From a virus: 30,468 nt of DNA. A model generated the notes under the pieces. It did no database searches, was not told where the DNA came from, and was given only the letters and a program-made list of their open reading frames with translations. The translations under genes were made by a program, and so were the position numbers. Shown here one piece after another: positions 8,594-16,146 of this stretch (position 1 is its first letter; each line of letters starts with the position of its first letter). Location: positions 1 through 30,468 of the IMG/VR virus record IMGVR_UViG_3300027760_000059; one strand, written 5' to 3'.

Positions 8594-9423
8594 TATACAT
8601 TACTCTCAAACTCATGAATAAATCCATAGTTATCATCTGCGTTGATTAGACGCCAGTCTACAGAATTAGAAGCATTGGATGTTGGTTGACCATCACCAGT
8701 TAATCCTGGATATACATGAACTGTTTCAGTTGCTGCTGTATTTGTCGTGTTAGCTGTTACTACATTTGCGGTAGGACGGATATTAACATCGATATACTTA
8801 ATAATACCGCCATCTGTTCCATTGCCGGATCCAATATTCTTAATCGGTCCAAACAAATAACCCTTCATAGTAAAGTTAAGTGTCCAGATGATGGCGCGGC
8901 GCGTTTCAAAGTTGCCTTCGTACGTATCTTCAGTCGAGATATCATTCAGGATGATAGGAATATCCCATGGATCATCTTCCATAGATGGAACAAGATGAAC
9001 CGACGCCGTCCATTCTGGAGTAAAGTATGGAAGAATTTGTTCTACGATCTTTGTACCATCCTCAGCGTTCTTGACAAGGATCGACATCTGAAACGAGATA
9101 TTATAAGGGACAGGTTGATACTGACTCTTGTTATCTTTGGTCTTGCGATTCAGAGTATTGAGTTTACGTTCTGCATCATACTGGAATGTTGTCATCTCAA
9201 ACGAGATACGTGGAACTGTCACAGCAACTTTGTTATCCAGATCCGGGTTGCCTTCTAGACGAGCTAGATACTTTTCCTTCGGTCCATACGATAGTGGCAC
9301 CTTAATCGTCTGAACAGTTTCACCAGCTGAATCCTGACGGGTTACATAGATGTTATTGAAAATAGTTCCAAAAAGGATTACATATTTTCGTAGGGTATTA
9401 TGATGGAATGTACTACCAAACAT
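8593..9423 (-). CDS. 15: Proximal tail sheath stabilisation / tail terminator protein, gp15
   Basis: This 276-residue protein matches T4 gp15 (272 aa). T4 gp15 forms a hexameric ring that caps the finished tail and gives the surface joining tail to head. Matching segments are MFGSTFHHNTLRKYVILFGT at the start (T4 MFGYFYNSSFRRYATLMGDL), IKVPLSYGPKEKYLARL, VAVTVPRISFEMTTFQYDA, and KIVEQILPYFTPEWTASVHL (T4 QIVEQILPYFQPHFNTTMYE). The last 70 residues are Thr/Asn-rich and weakly conserved. Start and stop are joined to neighbours through TAATG junctions at both ends (8593 and 9423), with GAAGG upstream. Confidence 0.93.
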   Translation of the reverse strand: MFGSTFHHNTLRKYVILFGTIFNNIYVTRQDSAGETVQTIKVPLSYGPKEKYLARLEGNPDLDNKVAVTVPRISFEMTTFQYDAERKLNTLNRKTKDNKSQYQPVPYNISFQMSILVKNAEDGTKIVEQILPYFTPEWTASVHLVPSMEDDPWDIPIILNDISTEDTYEGNFETRRAIIWTLNFTMKGYLFGPIKNIGSGNGTDGGIIKYIDVNIRPTANVVTANTTNTAATETVHVYPGLTGDGQPTSNASNSVDWRLINADDNYGFIHEFESNV

Positions 9424-10148
9424 TATACATGGCCTTCGCTAAAAGGATCGATCTGTGACCAATCAAGGATTTCTTCACCCTCAAGTTGTACCTCGGTATT
9501 ATCCTCGTATGAATCACCGGCTTGAGTTTCAAAATCATAACCAGATTGAATAATTTGAAATCCATCTTGATCGGTAATAACAAAACCATCAGTCGTAAGA
9601 AGACCATATGTCTCCATAGCAACATTGTTTTGTTCAATATCATCAATTTCTGCAACGCCTGTATTAAACCTCTCTGAGCTATATTCAAAGATTTCGCAGA
9701 CAAGATCATACATCTGGATTGTACCCATCTGATAAAAGATAGGAGTTTGATTAACATACTTGATAATAAGTATACGATTGACCATAGGAATATAGATCAG
9801 ATCGCCTTCTTGAGGACGATTAATTCCTTCTAGGCTGCCAACCTCTATCATAAAGTTACGAACAGAGATAGTAAGCGTCATCTGATCTCTGATTTGAAGA
9901 TTAAACTTAGACAGGAATGTACCATCACCTTCATAACTATCGTAACTACGAATGTACATATCAATGTAATAAGACGTATTATATTCTGATAGTGCATCTT
10001 CGCCATAGATATCATCTTTGGCTACGAGTGTTCTAGGACAATAATACACATCATGGCCATAAATCTTAATCGATTCCATGACCAAGTTTTCAATCAGGAT
10101 CTGCTCCTGACTATTTTCAAAATTATTAAAATAGAAATTTGTTGTCAC
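9423..10148 (-). CDS. 14: Neck protein, gp14
   Basis: This 241-residue protein is of T4 gp14 type (256 aa). With gp13 it completes the neck on the filled head so that the tail can attach. The family pattern is readable: NFENSQEQILIENLVMESIKI, HDVYYCPRTLVAKDDIYGED (T4 [20 protein letters not shown]), FLSKFNLQIRDQMTLTISV and RPQEGDLIYIPMVNRILII (T4 [20 protein letters not shown]). The start codon is GTG at 10148, with GGAT 7 bases upstream, 3 bases after the gp13 stop. The tail of the protein is acidic (EDNTEVQLEGEEIL). It shares the TAATG junction with gp15. Confidence 0.93.
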   Translation of the reverse strand: MTTNFYFNNFENSQEQILIENLVMESIKIYGHDVYYCPRTLVAKDDIYGEDALSEYNTSYYIDMYIRSYDSYEGDGTFLSKFNLQIRDQMTLTISVRNFMIEVGSLEGINRPQEGDLIYIPMVNRILIIKYVNQTPIFYQMGTIQMYDLVCEIFEYSSERFNTGVAEIDDIEQNNVAMETYGLLTTDGFVITDQDGFQIIQSGYDFETQAGDSYEDNTEVQLEGEEILDWSQIDPFSEGHV

Positions 10149-10151
10149 TAA

Positions 10152-10895
10152 TTATCCGATCATATCCAGGACAGGAAGTGAATAACTCGAGATCATCTCT
10201 TGTTCCATTTTGGTTCTTGCGTCAACGGCATCATTATAGATCTTCTCACCATTGAACTGGACACCACCAGGAAGACTCATGCCTGTGAACTTGGTAAGAT
10301 TTGAACCCCACTGTTCTTTAATAAGAACTGTTGCATAGTTCTGAAGCCAACGATCATTCCATGCATCTGTATACACTTCAGGATCAACAACCTCATATGC
10401 TTCTACAAGAAGATAAGAGTTAACAGCCAGATTGCCCCAGTCGGTATCAATATAAAGTCTATCCTTATGTCGTGCATAACGAATAGGTTGTTTACCAACT
10501 AGCATCTCAGTTAGTAGAGAAAGGTGTTCCATGACCATATAGTATGGTACGATGGATACGTTTGTTAGGGTATAGAGATCATTAAGGGCGATTTGGTAAC
10601 GGATGTTAAAGAGATCATCAGCGCGGATTGATGGATCGCCAATTGTGAACACGCTAACTGCGCCTAGAATGTTTTCAGGTAGTGTAATGTACTTGTTATT
10701 TACATCTGTTTGAGTAATAAGATGCTTATAATAGATTCTATCCGAACCATCAAAATGATAGTCATAATAGTAGCGCAATGCCTCGTCAATACGATCATCT
10801 ACCTGATCATCATCGACGTTAATTTCAATTACAGGAGCTCCCAACTTGCGTAAGCAATATTGTTTAAATGCATTTTTTGTAGTTGGTGTAGCCAT
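10152..10895 (-). CDS. 13: Neck protein, gp13
   Basis: This 247-residue protein is of the T4 gp13 head-completion family (T4 309 aa). It joins the portal after packaging and works with gp14. It starts MATPTTKNAFKQYCLRKLGA followed by PVIEINVDDDQVDDRIDEAL and RYYYDYHFDGSDRIYYKH, the usual gp13 opening. The WLQNYATVLIKEQWGSNLTK and GMSLPGGVQFNGEKIYNDA segments near the C-terminus are also typical. It is the first gene of the conserved neck-to-head operon: a TATAAATA late promoter lies just upstream and AAGAGG precedes the ATG. Everything upstream (to the right) is accessory. Confidence 0.93.
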   Translation of the reverse strand: MATPTTKNAFKQYCLRKLGAPVIEINVDDDQVDDRIDEALRYYYDYHFDGSDRIYYKHLITQTDVNNKYITLPENILGAVSVFTIGDPSIRADDLFNIRYQIALNDLYTLTNVSIVPYYMVMEHLSLLTEMLVGKQPIRYARHKDRLYIDTDWGNLAVNSYLLVEAYEVVDPEVYTDAWNDRWLQNYATVLIKEQWGSNLTKFTGMSLPGGVQFNGEKIYNDAVDARTKMEQEMISSYSLPVLDMIG

Positions 10896-10913
10896 AGTAA
10901 CCTCTTTTAATTA

Positions 10914-10921
10914 TATTTATA
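10914..10921 (-). promoter_or_regulatory. T4-type late promoter TATAAATA before gp13
   Basis: Exact TATAAATA on the minus strand, 19 bases upstream of the gp13 ATG and 6 bases beyond the stop of the preceding adhesin gene. Confidence 0.75.
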
Positions 10922-10926
10922 TACGT

Positions 10927-12489
10927 CTATTCTTTATAGTAAAATACCTTGGAAAGAAACGTTTCTGACGAGGTGGATGCTAAACTCATTATACTAGATA
11001 ATGTATATGATGTGGTTGATAATGATGCAGATGATACTGCTATAGAAGTGTATCCTGCATCGCCGTCATAATATGGATCATCACTAAAGCTGAATGATGT
11101 TTGATCTATACCAATATTTGCCGAATATCCACCACTAGAAATATTATAGTCAGAATTCACAGGAACTGCTTCTGTAAAATTACTATTTGCTCTTATATAT
11201 GACAATCTCTTAGATGCATTTGTATCAAGAGAACCGTTTCTATAAATGCCTGAACCATAAAAAACATTATTATTACTATCGGACAAATCATATTTAAATA
11301 TCATATTAGTAGGATATCTTATAGAAGAAGTAGCAGATTGAGATATTATAACAATATTATTGCCTTTTATTTTTACACTACCTCCTGGATAAACTGGCAT
11401 ATCTGCTAATGCAGGAGTTGCAGCCCTATAATTATTTGCTGTACTTACAATCGTACTTCCAACCTGATATAATATATTTGTTGTTTGTAGTTTAAATATT
11501 CCATATTGACCAATATATCCACCAGCAGCTATACCAGCGCCAATAAATGGAGCGCCTTGCCGCATATTAACAACATAAACAAATGAATCTGTATTATCTA
11601 TAGCAAATAATTTTTCAGAATAAAATGTACGATCAAATGTTCGTGATACATCATTTAATATTGTTCCAGAGGAATTAATTTTATATCTTAAAGTTGCCCA
11701 GACATCAACATCACTAGTATATCCTGCACACAACATCCAAAATATATTATCTGAACTATCTGCAATCGCATTACTAAAAACAAGCGGCGAGACAGTAAAG
11801 TAATCGTGCACATGGTGCTTACTCCATGCTACAGATGCAGTAGATCCAGCATCTGTTATCTTTGTTAGTGTTTTTGGATCACACACAAGAATATTGCCTC
11901 TTGTGTCACTAGTAACAGTTGTTAGAAACGTATTAGTAGTATAAAATACAGCAGGTGTTGAGTTTGATTGGGCTATTCCAGTTGAATATTGCCATACAAT
12001 AATACCATTTGTGTCTAGTTTGAATATTGCCTTATTTGGCACTGATATGAATAAAGTAGAACTAGACCCTAAACTCATTCTTGGATATCTATTAGGTTCA
12101 GATCCCGTTGTTGCTGTGGTAGTTAATTGATTAACAGGTGATGTTAATTGCTTAGCCCATACAGATGTACCAGAGGAATTAAATTTCTCTATATTGACAT
12201 AGTAGCTGCCAGATAATGATGTGACGTAGCAAATATACACGTTATATGTTGAATCTACAACTAATCCAGTTATAATTGCACTTGTATCGGATAAAGATTT
12301 TTGCCATACTACAGAAGGTGTATTATTAATTTTAGCAAATACATTTCTAGAACCAATATAAACATTTTCTAAATCGTCTAGATCACCGCAGCACCATGCA
12401 GAATTTGGTTGTGTGCCAGTAGTTAATGCTCCATACCAACCCGATGCTTTTGCTTGGCGAATTGCAGTATTAGTATATGTAACTGTCAC
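10927..12489 (-). CDS. Beta-propeller-like tail appendage / adhesin
   Basis: This 520-residue protein has no catalytic motif that I recognise. It is built of repeated short units in which a strand ending in a phrase like 'D..NVYI' is followed by 'KFN..GT.VWAKQL': for example DDLENVYIGSRNVFAKI, DSTYNVYICYVTSLSG, EKFNSSGTSVWAKQL and KLDTNGIIVWQYSTG. Such units are typical of bladed beta-propellers of the SBBP or PQQ-like type. Ser, Thr, Asn and Tyr are abundant, as in phage fibre proteins. It starts with GTG at 12489, just after the stop of the collagen-like gene upstream. It is the last gene of the fibre island, where T4 carries fibritin. The larger protein at 16147-17850 has the same style. 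A host-receptor-binding role is inferred. Confidence 0.6.
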   Translation of the reverse strand: MTVTYTNTAIRQAKASGWYGALTTGTQPNSAWCCGDLDDLENVYIGSRNVFAKINNTPSVVWQKSLSDTSAIITGLVVDSTYNVYICYVTSLSGSYYVNIEKFNSSGTSVWAKQLTSPVNQLTTTATTGSEPNRYPRMSLGSSSTLFISVPNKAIFKLDTNGIIVWQYSTGIAQSNSTPAVFYTTNTFLTTVTSDTRGNILVCDPKTLTKITDAGSTASVAWSKHHVHDYFTVSPLVFSNAIADSSDNIFWMLCAGYTSDVDVWATLRYKINSSGTILNDVSRTFDRTFYSEKLFAIDNTDSFVYVVNMRQGAPFIGAGIAAGGYIGQYGIFKLQTTNILYQVGSTIVSTANNYRAATPALADMPVYPGGSVKIKGNNIVIISQSATSSIRYPTNMIFKYDLSDSNNNVFYGSGIYRNGSLDTNASKRLSYIRANSNFTEAVPVNSDYNISSGGYSANIGIDQTSFSFSDDPYYDGDAGYTSIAVSSASLSTTSYTLSSIMSLASTSSETFLSKVFYYKE

Positions 12490-12492
12490 GAA

Positions 12493-14274
12493 TTAATAAC
12501 CTAATGCTTGCCAGAACATTGTTCTAGACGTAGTAGAACCAGTACGAACATTACAGGTTGATGTAGTTTGAGCAATGACGTTTGGATATCCGTTAACAAT
12601 ATACGTAGTAGCTGGTGTAACCGTCACTCCTAAAATTGCTGTTGGAAACGATACCGGGAAGGTAACATTACCTGCTGTTGTGTTGGAAGCCACAGTTCCC
12701 CACTGCATTAATATACCATTAGGTAACCAAGCATAACCTGGATCCGCTTTAGATGAAGATCCTAGAACCATTGTATTAGAACCGATAGATAATACTGCTC
12801 CAGGATTATTATTTTGAATACCTACATTTCCATTTGCTGCAATAAAGATTGAAGTAAAATTATTGTTATTTGCTGCAATTGAAAATGAATTGCCGACCCC
12901 CGTAAACACATTAAATGGATTTATTGTTAATGTATTAGCACCAGACGCAACAGAAATACTTTGAGTGTTTATTACTAATGAGTTTGCAATAGTTACATTG
13001 TTTGTAGTTTTGTCAAATGTAAATGCGGCGCTTCCACCAAATGCACCAGAATCATTAAATTGTACCTGAGTATTGGTGCCGCCAGGTGTACCACCGCTGC
13101 TTGATCCCCAATAACCTGCGTCGCCTTTAGATCCAGTATAACCAACAGAACCCCAATAGCCAGCAGATCCAGTATAACCAACAGAACCCCAGTAGCCAAC
13201 AGAACCCCAGTAGCCAGCAGATCCTGAATAGCCAGTTGAGCCTGAATAACCAGTTGAGCCTGAATAGCCAGTTGAGCCTGAATAGCCAGTTGAGCCTGAA
13301 TAACCAACAGAACCCCAGTAGCCAGCAGATCCTGAATAGCCAGTTGAGCCTGAATAACCAACTGATCCAGTATAACCAACAGAACCCCAGTAGCCAGCAG
13401 ATCCAGTATAACCAACAGATCCTGAATAGCCAGTTGATCCAGTGTCGCCTTTATCACCAGTTCTTACAAATGTAATAATAACATCTAAGTTATTTGCAAA
13501 TGCAGTAGTGCCATTTAAGAAAGCAACTGGCACATGAAAATGGTTCACATCTTCAGTATGATAACCATTAATAGAAAAATTAGCTGCGTTTAATACATTA
13601 GCTTGCTCATATAGTTTAAATGTACCTTTAATAGCAGATGTTGAGTCATCAATTGTTTGTAAAAAGTTATAATTATTTGCACTAAATTGATCTAAATAAT
13701 TAATATAAAGTATACTTGCTGAACTCAAATTTAAATTATTAAAAAATAGCACACCGGTAGCAGGAGTTGTATCAACCGTATTATTACTAAATAGATATTC
13801 AAATGAAGCGCCACCAAAGTCGCCCTTATCACCTTTAGAACCCCAGTAACCAATATCACCTTTAGAACCCCAGTAGCCTGTATCACCCCTAGAACCCCAA
13901 TAACCATTATCGCCTTTAGAACCCCAGTAGCCAGCAGATCCTGAATATCCAACAGAACCGGTATAACCTACAGATCCCCAATAGCCATTATCACCTTTAG
14001 AACCCCAGTAGCCTGTATCACCCCTAGAACCCCAGTAGCCTGTATCACCCCTAGAACCCCAGTAGCCAACAGATCCTGTGTAACCCCTAGAACCCCAGTA
14101 GCCAACAGAACCGGTGTAACCTGTATCACCTCCACCGCCACCACCACCGCCTGCTCCCCAATATACTGCAGATCCATTTGATAATAGAGCTTGGCCGGAT
14201 GTTCCAATGGATCCATTAGCTACAATGCCCTTGAGCGACAAATTATTAAATAAATGAATAGTATCTTTAGACAT
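12493..14274 (-). CDS. Collagen-like tail fibre with aromatic GYW/GYT repeats and gp53-like tip
   Basis: 593 residues. An N-terminal anchor-like stretch ends in eight consecutive Gly. Gly-x-y block 1 (about 49-150) is made of GYWGSKGDTGYWGSRG-type units. A globular module (about 155-275; ATGVLFFNNLNL, QTIDDSTSAIKGTFKLYE, VIITFVRTGDKGD) is of a type seen between collagen blocks in phage fibres. Gly-x-y block 2 follows (about 277-395; GYSGSTG repeats). Then comes a QVQFNDSGAFGGSAAFTFDK module, and finally a tip (NGILMQWGTVASNTT through MFWQALGY) resembling the C-terminal domain of gp53-like tail fibre proteins. The repeats contain almost no Pro; Tyr and Trp fill the X and Y positions, which is unusual for a collagen helix. 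The start overlaps the previous stop by 8 bases. A 71-base stretch is identical to one in the gene at 24552. Likely a trimeric fibre. Confidence 0.85.
   Translation of the reverse strand: MSKDTIHLFNNLSLKGIVANGSIGTSGQALLSNGSAVYWGAGGGGGGGGDTGYTGSVGYWGSRGYTGSVGYWGSRGDTGYWGSRGDTGYWGSKGDNGYWGSVGYTGSVGYSGSAGYWGSKGDNGYWGSRGDTGYWGSKGDIGYWGSKGDKGDFGGASFEYLFSNNTVDTTPATGVLFFNNLNLSSASILYINYLDQFSANNYNFLQTIDDSTSAIKGTFKLYEQANVLNAANFSINGYHTEDVNHFHVPVAFLNGTTAFANNLDVIITFVRTGDKGDTGSTGYSGSVGYTGSAGYWGSVGYTGSVGYSGSTGYSGSAGYWGSVGYSGSTGYSGSTGYSGSTGYSGSTGYSGSAGYWGSVGYWGSVGYTGSAGYWGSVGYTGSKGDAGYWGSSSGGTPGGTNTQVQFNDSGAFGGSAAFTFDKTTNNVTIANSLVINTQSISVASGANTLTINPFNVFTGVGNSFSIAANNNNFTSIFIAANGNVGIQNNNPGAVLSIGSNTMVLGSSSKADPGYAWLPNGILMQWGTVASNTTAGNVTFPVSFPTAILGVTVTPATTYIVNGYPNVIAQTTSTCNVRTGSTTSRTMFWQALGY
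13096..13450 (-). repeat. In-frame tandem 9/18-base repeats coding GYS/GYT/GYW-GS units (block 2)
   Basis: Tandem units such as CCAGTTGAGCCTGAATAG on the plus strand code Gly-Tyr-Ser-Gly-Ser-Thr on the minus strand. Five near-identical copies sit in a row around 13217-13307. The period is a multiple of 9 bases, keeping the Gly-x-y frame. Confidence 0.85.
13824..14130 (-). repeat. In-frame tandem repeats coding GYWGSKGDT/GYWGSRGDT units (block 1)
   Basis: Units of 27 bases around AGAACCCCAGTAGCC recur throughout the block. Positions 13952-14022 are identical, base for base, with 25192-25262 in another fibre gene. Confidence 0.85.
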
Positions 14275-15499
14275 TAGACATTACTACCAGTGTGGTGTTT
14301 GAAATTGTAGATGACATATAAGCAAATTCTATAGGTGTTGTGACAAATGTAGCATTAGCAATATATTTCTTAAAAGTATTTGTAGATGTAACTACACTAT
14401 TTCCATTCCTACTTGCAATAACTCCATTTGAGTTATAACTTAAAGCTAATTTATTTGTGGTATCTTGAGATCCACAATTGACTGTGTTTATAAAAATGTT
14501 ATTAGATGCATCTACATATATTCTGTTATTTGCATCAGTAGAGTTAAAACTTAGAAGTGTTGTATCACTTGCAATTGCATTCCATTTAAGATATATTGAA
14601 CCTTCATCTTGATTATATGTATGAAATGGTACATATTCTTTTAATTCAAAATTTTTAATATAAAGTTTATTATTAATATCACCAAAACCAAATGATACAA
14701 CAGCATTATCTGTTGTAGCAGAGAATATTACAGAAAATGTAGTTTCTACATTTGATGCTATATAACCACCATAGTCATTTTTACCAAAAACTGTACCAAC
14801 TTCAATTCTCGATGGTCCAGTATCTCTTTCAGAAAGATAAGATTCAGTAATATTATCAGTGGTATAATAAGCTCTGCCAGAGAGAATGTATATTTTTCCA
14901 ATATCTACATCTACTTGTTTTGTTTGACAGTTATCTTTTTGACCAGAAGAAATAATTATCTGGTAATCATCTTCTGACGTAATGATACTTCCGTTTATCG
15001 AATCATAAGATGTTATTATATTATCTTTGGTTTTAATCGGGCCCATCACACCAGATGTGATATACGTATTTGCATATGTAAATACATTATTATTCGACTG
15101 ACGAATTGTTACATTGTTTGAACCGTTGAAGTAAATTCCAAGGCCTTCGGCTGTTTTAATATTTCTTCCACTCAAAGTATTTTCCGAATACAAATTACAT
15201 TGCAATATATTCTTTTCAATACTGAATGTTGTCGGTATAACCGTAGGGGTAACATTAACAATGCCGATGTTATTTGCAATAGATACTGTTAACTCAAGCG
15301 GAGTAATTCCGCTTTTGCAAAGTGCATATTGTTGTTCAGATGCTTGAATACCGTTGTGGTTTACATCAAGAGTCGAATACCAAGTTGTATTACCGGCTGT
15401 TATATGAATTTTATAGTTGATAATCTTCTGAGTCGGTAAATCAAAAGTGTCGATTGTCTGCGAAGAAGTATCAGTAGATATGTAAACTACATTAGCCAT
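14267..15499 (-). CDS. Tail appendage protein with lectin-like (LamG-type) C-terminal segment
   Basis: 410 residues, starting MANVVYISTDTSSQ with AAGAAGA upstream and a TATAAATA late promoter about 33 bases before the ATG. The first 95 residues (YKIHITAGNTTWYSTLDVNH, TPLELTVSIANNIGIVNVTP) resemble the last 80 residues of the fibre at 24552, so a small beta-module is shared between genes. Residues about 300-375 (EGSIYLKWNAIASDTTLLSF, NNRIYVDASNNIFI, LALSYNSNGVIASRNGNSVV) have the look of a concanavalin-A/LamG-like jelly roll, a common glycan-binding fold in phage fibres. No signal peptide or membrane segment is seen. It overlaps the collagen-like gene by 8 bases (ATGTCTAA). Probably a structural adhesin; the fold calls are by eye. 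Confidence 0.55.
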   Translation of the reverse strand: MANVVYISTDTSSQTIDTFDLPTQKIINYKIHITAGNTTWYSTLDVNHNGIQASEQQYALCKSGITPLELTVSIANNIGIVNVTPTVIPTTFSIEKNILQCNLYSENTLSGRNIKTAEGLGIYFNGSNNVTIRQSNNNVFTYANTYITSGVMGPIKTKDNIITSYDSINGSIITSEDDYQIIISSGQKDNCQTKQVDVDIGKIYILSGRAYYTTDNITESYLSERDTGPSRIEVGTVFGKNDYGGYIASNVETTFSVIFSATTDNAVVSFGFGDINNKLYIKNFELKEYVPFHTYNQDEGSIYLKWNAIASDTTLLSFNSTDANNRIYVDASNNIFINTVNCGSQDTTNKLALSYNSNGVIASRNGNSVVTSTNTFKKYIANATFVTTPIEFAYMSSTISNTTLVVMSNV

Positions 15500-15531
15500 A
15501 TATTCTTCTTATAATTACAAGTGTTGTTAAT

Positions 15532-15539
15532 TATTTATA
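15532..15539 (-). promoter_or_regulatory. T4-type late promoter TATAAATA inside the fibre island
   Basis: Exact TATAAATA on the minus strand, directly after the sulfotransferase stop codon. It would start a transcript for the lectin-like, GYW-fibre and propeller genes. Confidence 0.7.
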
Positions 15540-16145
15540 TTAGTCAAAACTGTATCCATACAATTCAATATCATTTCTGAAGTACTTCCATGTGATGTCT
15601 AACATCTCTTGGTCATACATTTTTCTATAGTCAACTGGTTCTGATTTGAATGAATTTACATTTCCTCGGTAGTTAATAAATTCATCCTTATTCACAACAC
15701 CAATATGATCTGCAATCTCGGCTAATGCATCAGTTCGTTCTTCAAATTTAAAAACATTCACATCATCATTAAACATTTCGTTTTGTTGAAATAAGAAGGA
15801 GTGGTTTCCATAGTATCTATGTCCATCTGGCCAATAAAAATTATGCATAATCCAATGTTTAAATGAATTATATTCATGAATAGTTTCATTATTTTTATAT
15901 AAAGTATATATAGAATATTCACGGTCATATGGATTCCGTACAAATCCAAACGAATAATATTCAGTTATATTTAGATTACAACACCTAATACTAAGATGTC
16001 CATCTTTTGAAGTATATAAACCTGTCCAAGGATTAACATACCTGATAGCATTTAAACGTGTTTCAAGATAATGTGACAAGTTTGTTCCACCAGTTCTTGG
16101 ATTATGAACAAATATATACGGATTTATTTCATTATGATATAACAT
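15540..16145 (-). CDS. PAPS-dependent sulfotransferase family protein
   Basis: 201 residues. Residues 10-21, YIFVHNPRTGGT, match the 5'-phosphosulfate-binding loop (usually F-x-H-x-P-K-T-G-G-T/S) of Golgi-type carbohydrate sulfotransferases (Sulfotransfer_2-like). Residues 66-80, FGFVRNPYDREYSIY, match the 3'-phosphate-binding motif (F-x-R-N-P-x-D-R-x-x-S). The ending YDQEMLDITWKYFRNDIELY is also typical of the family. Note Arg17 replaces the usual Lys of the loop. Such enzymes move sulfate from PAPS to a sugar hydroxyl, or sometimes to protein tyrosine. It lies one base after the upstream propeller gene, without a clear ribosome site, so it is probably translationally coupled. Surrounding fibre and glycosyltransferase genes suggest it modifies virion or host glycans; the substrate is unknown. 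Confidence 0.82.
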   Translation of the reverse strand: MLYHNEINPYIFVHNPRTGGTNLSHYLETRLNAIRYVNPWTGLYTSKDGHLSIRCCNLNITEYYSFGFVRNPYDREYSIYTLYKNNETIHEYNSFKHWIMHNFYWPDGHRYYGNHSFLFQQNEMFNDDVNVFKFEERTDALAEIADHIGVVNKDEFINYRGNVNSFKSEPVDYRKMYDQEMLDITWKYFRNDIELYGYSFD

Positions 16146-16146
16146 A

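Noticed and set aside
9413-9757. Minus-strand 114-aa open frame overlapping gp14
   Set aside because: It is an out-of-frame shadow of the clear gp14 reading frame.
13096-14130. Regular short repeats that could suggest a CRISPR array
   Set aside because: The period is a multiple of 9 bases, there are no unique spacers, and the repeats are in frame with Gly-x-y codons.
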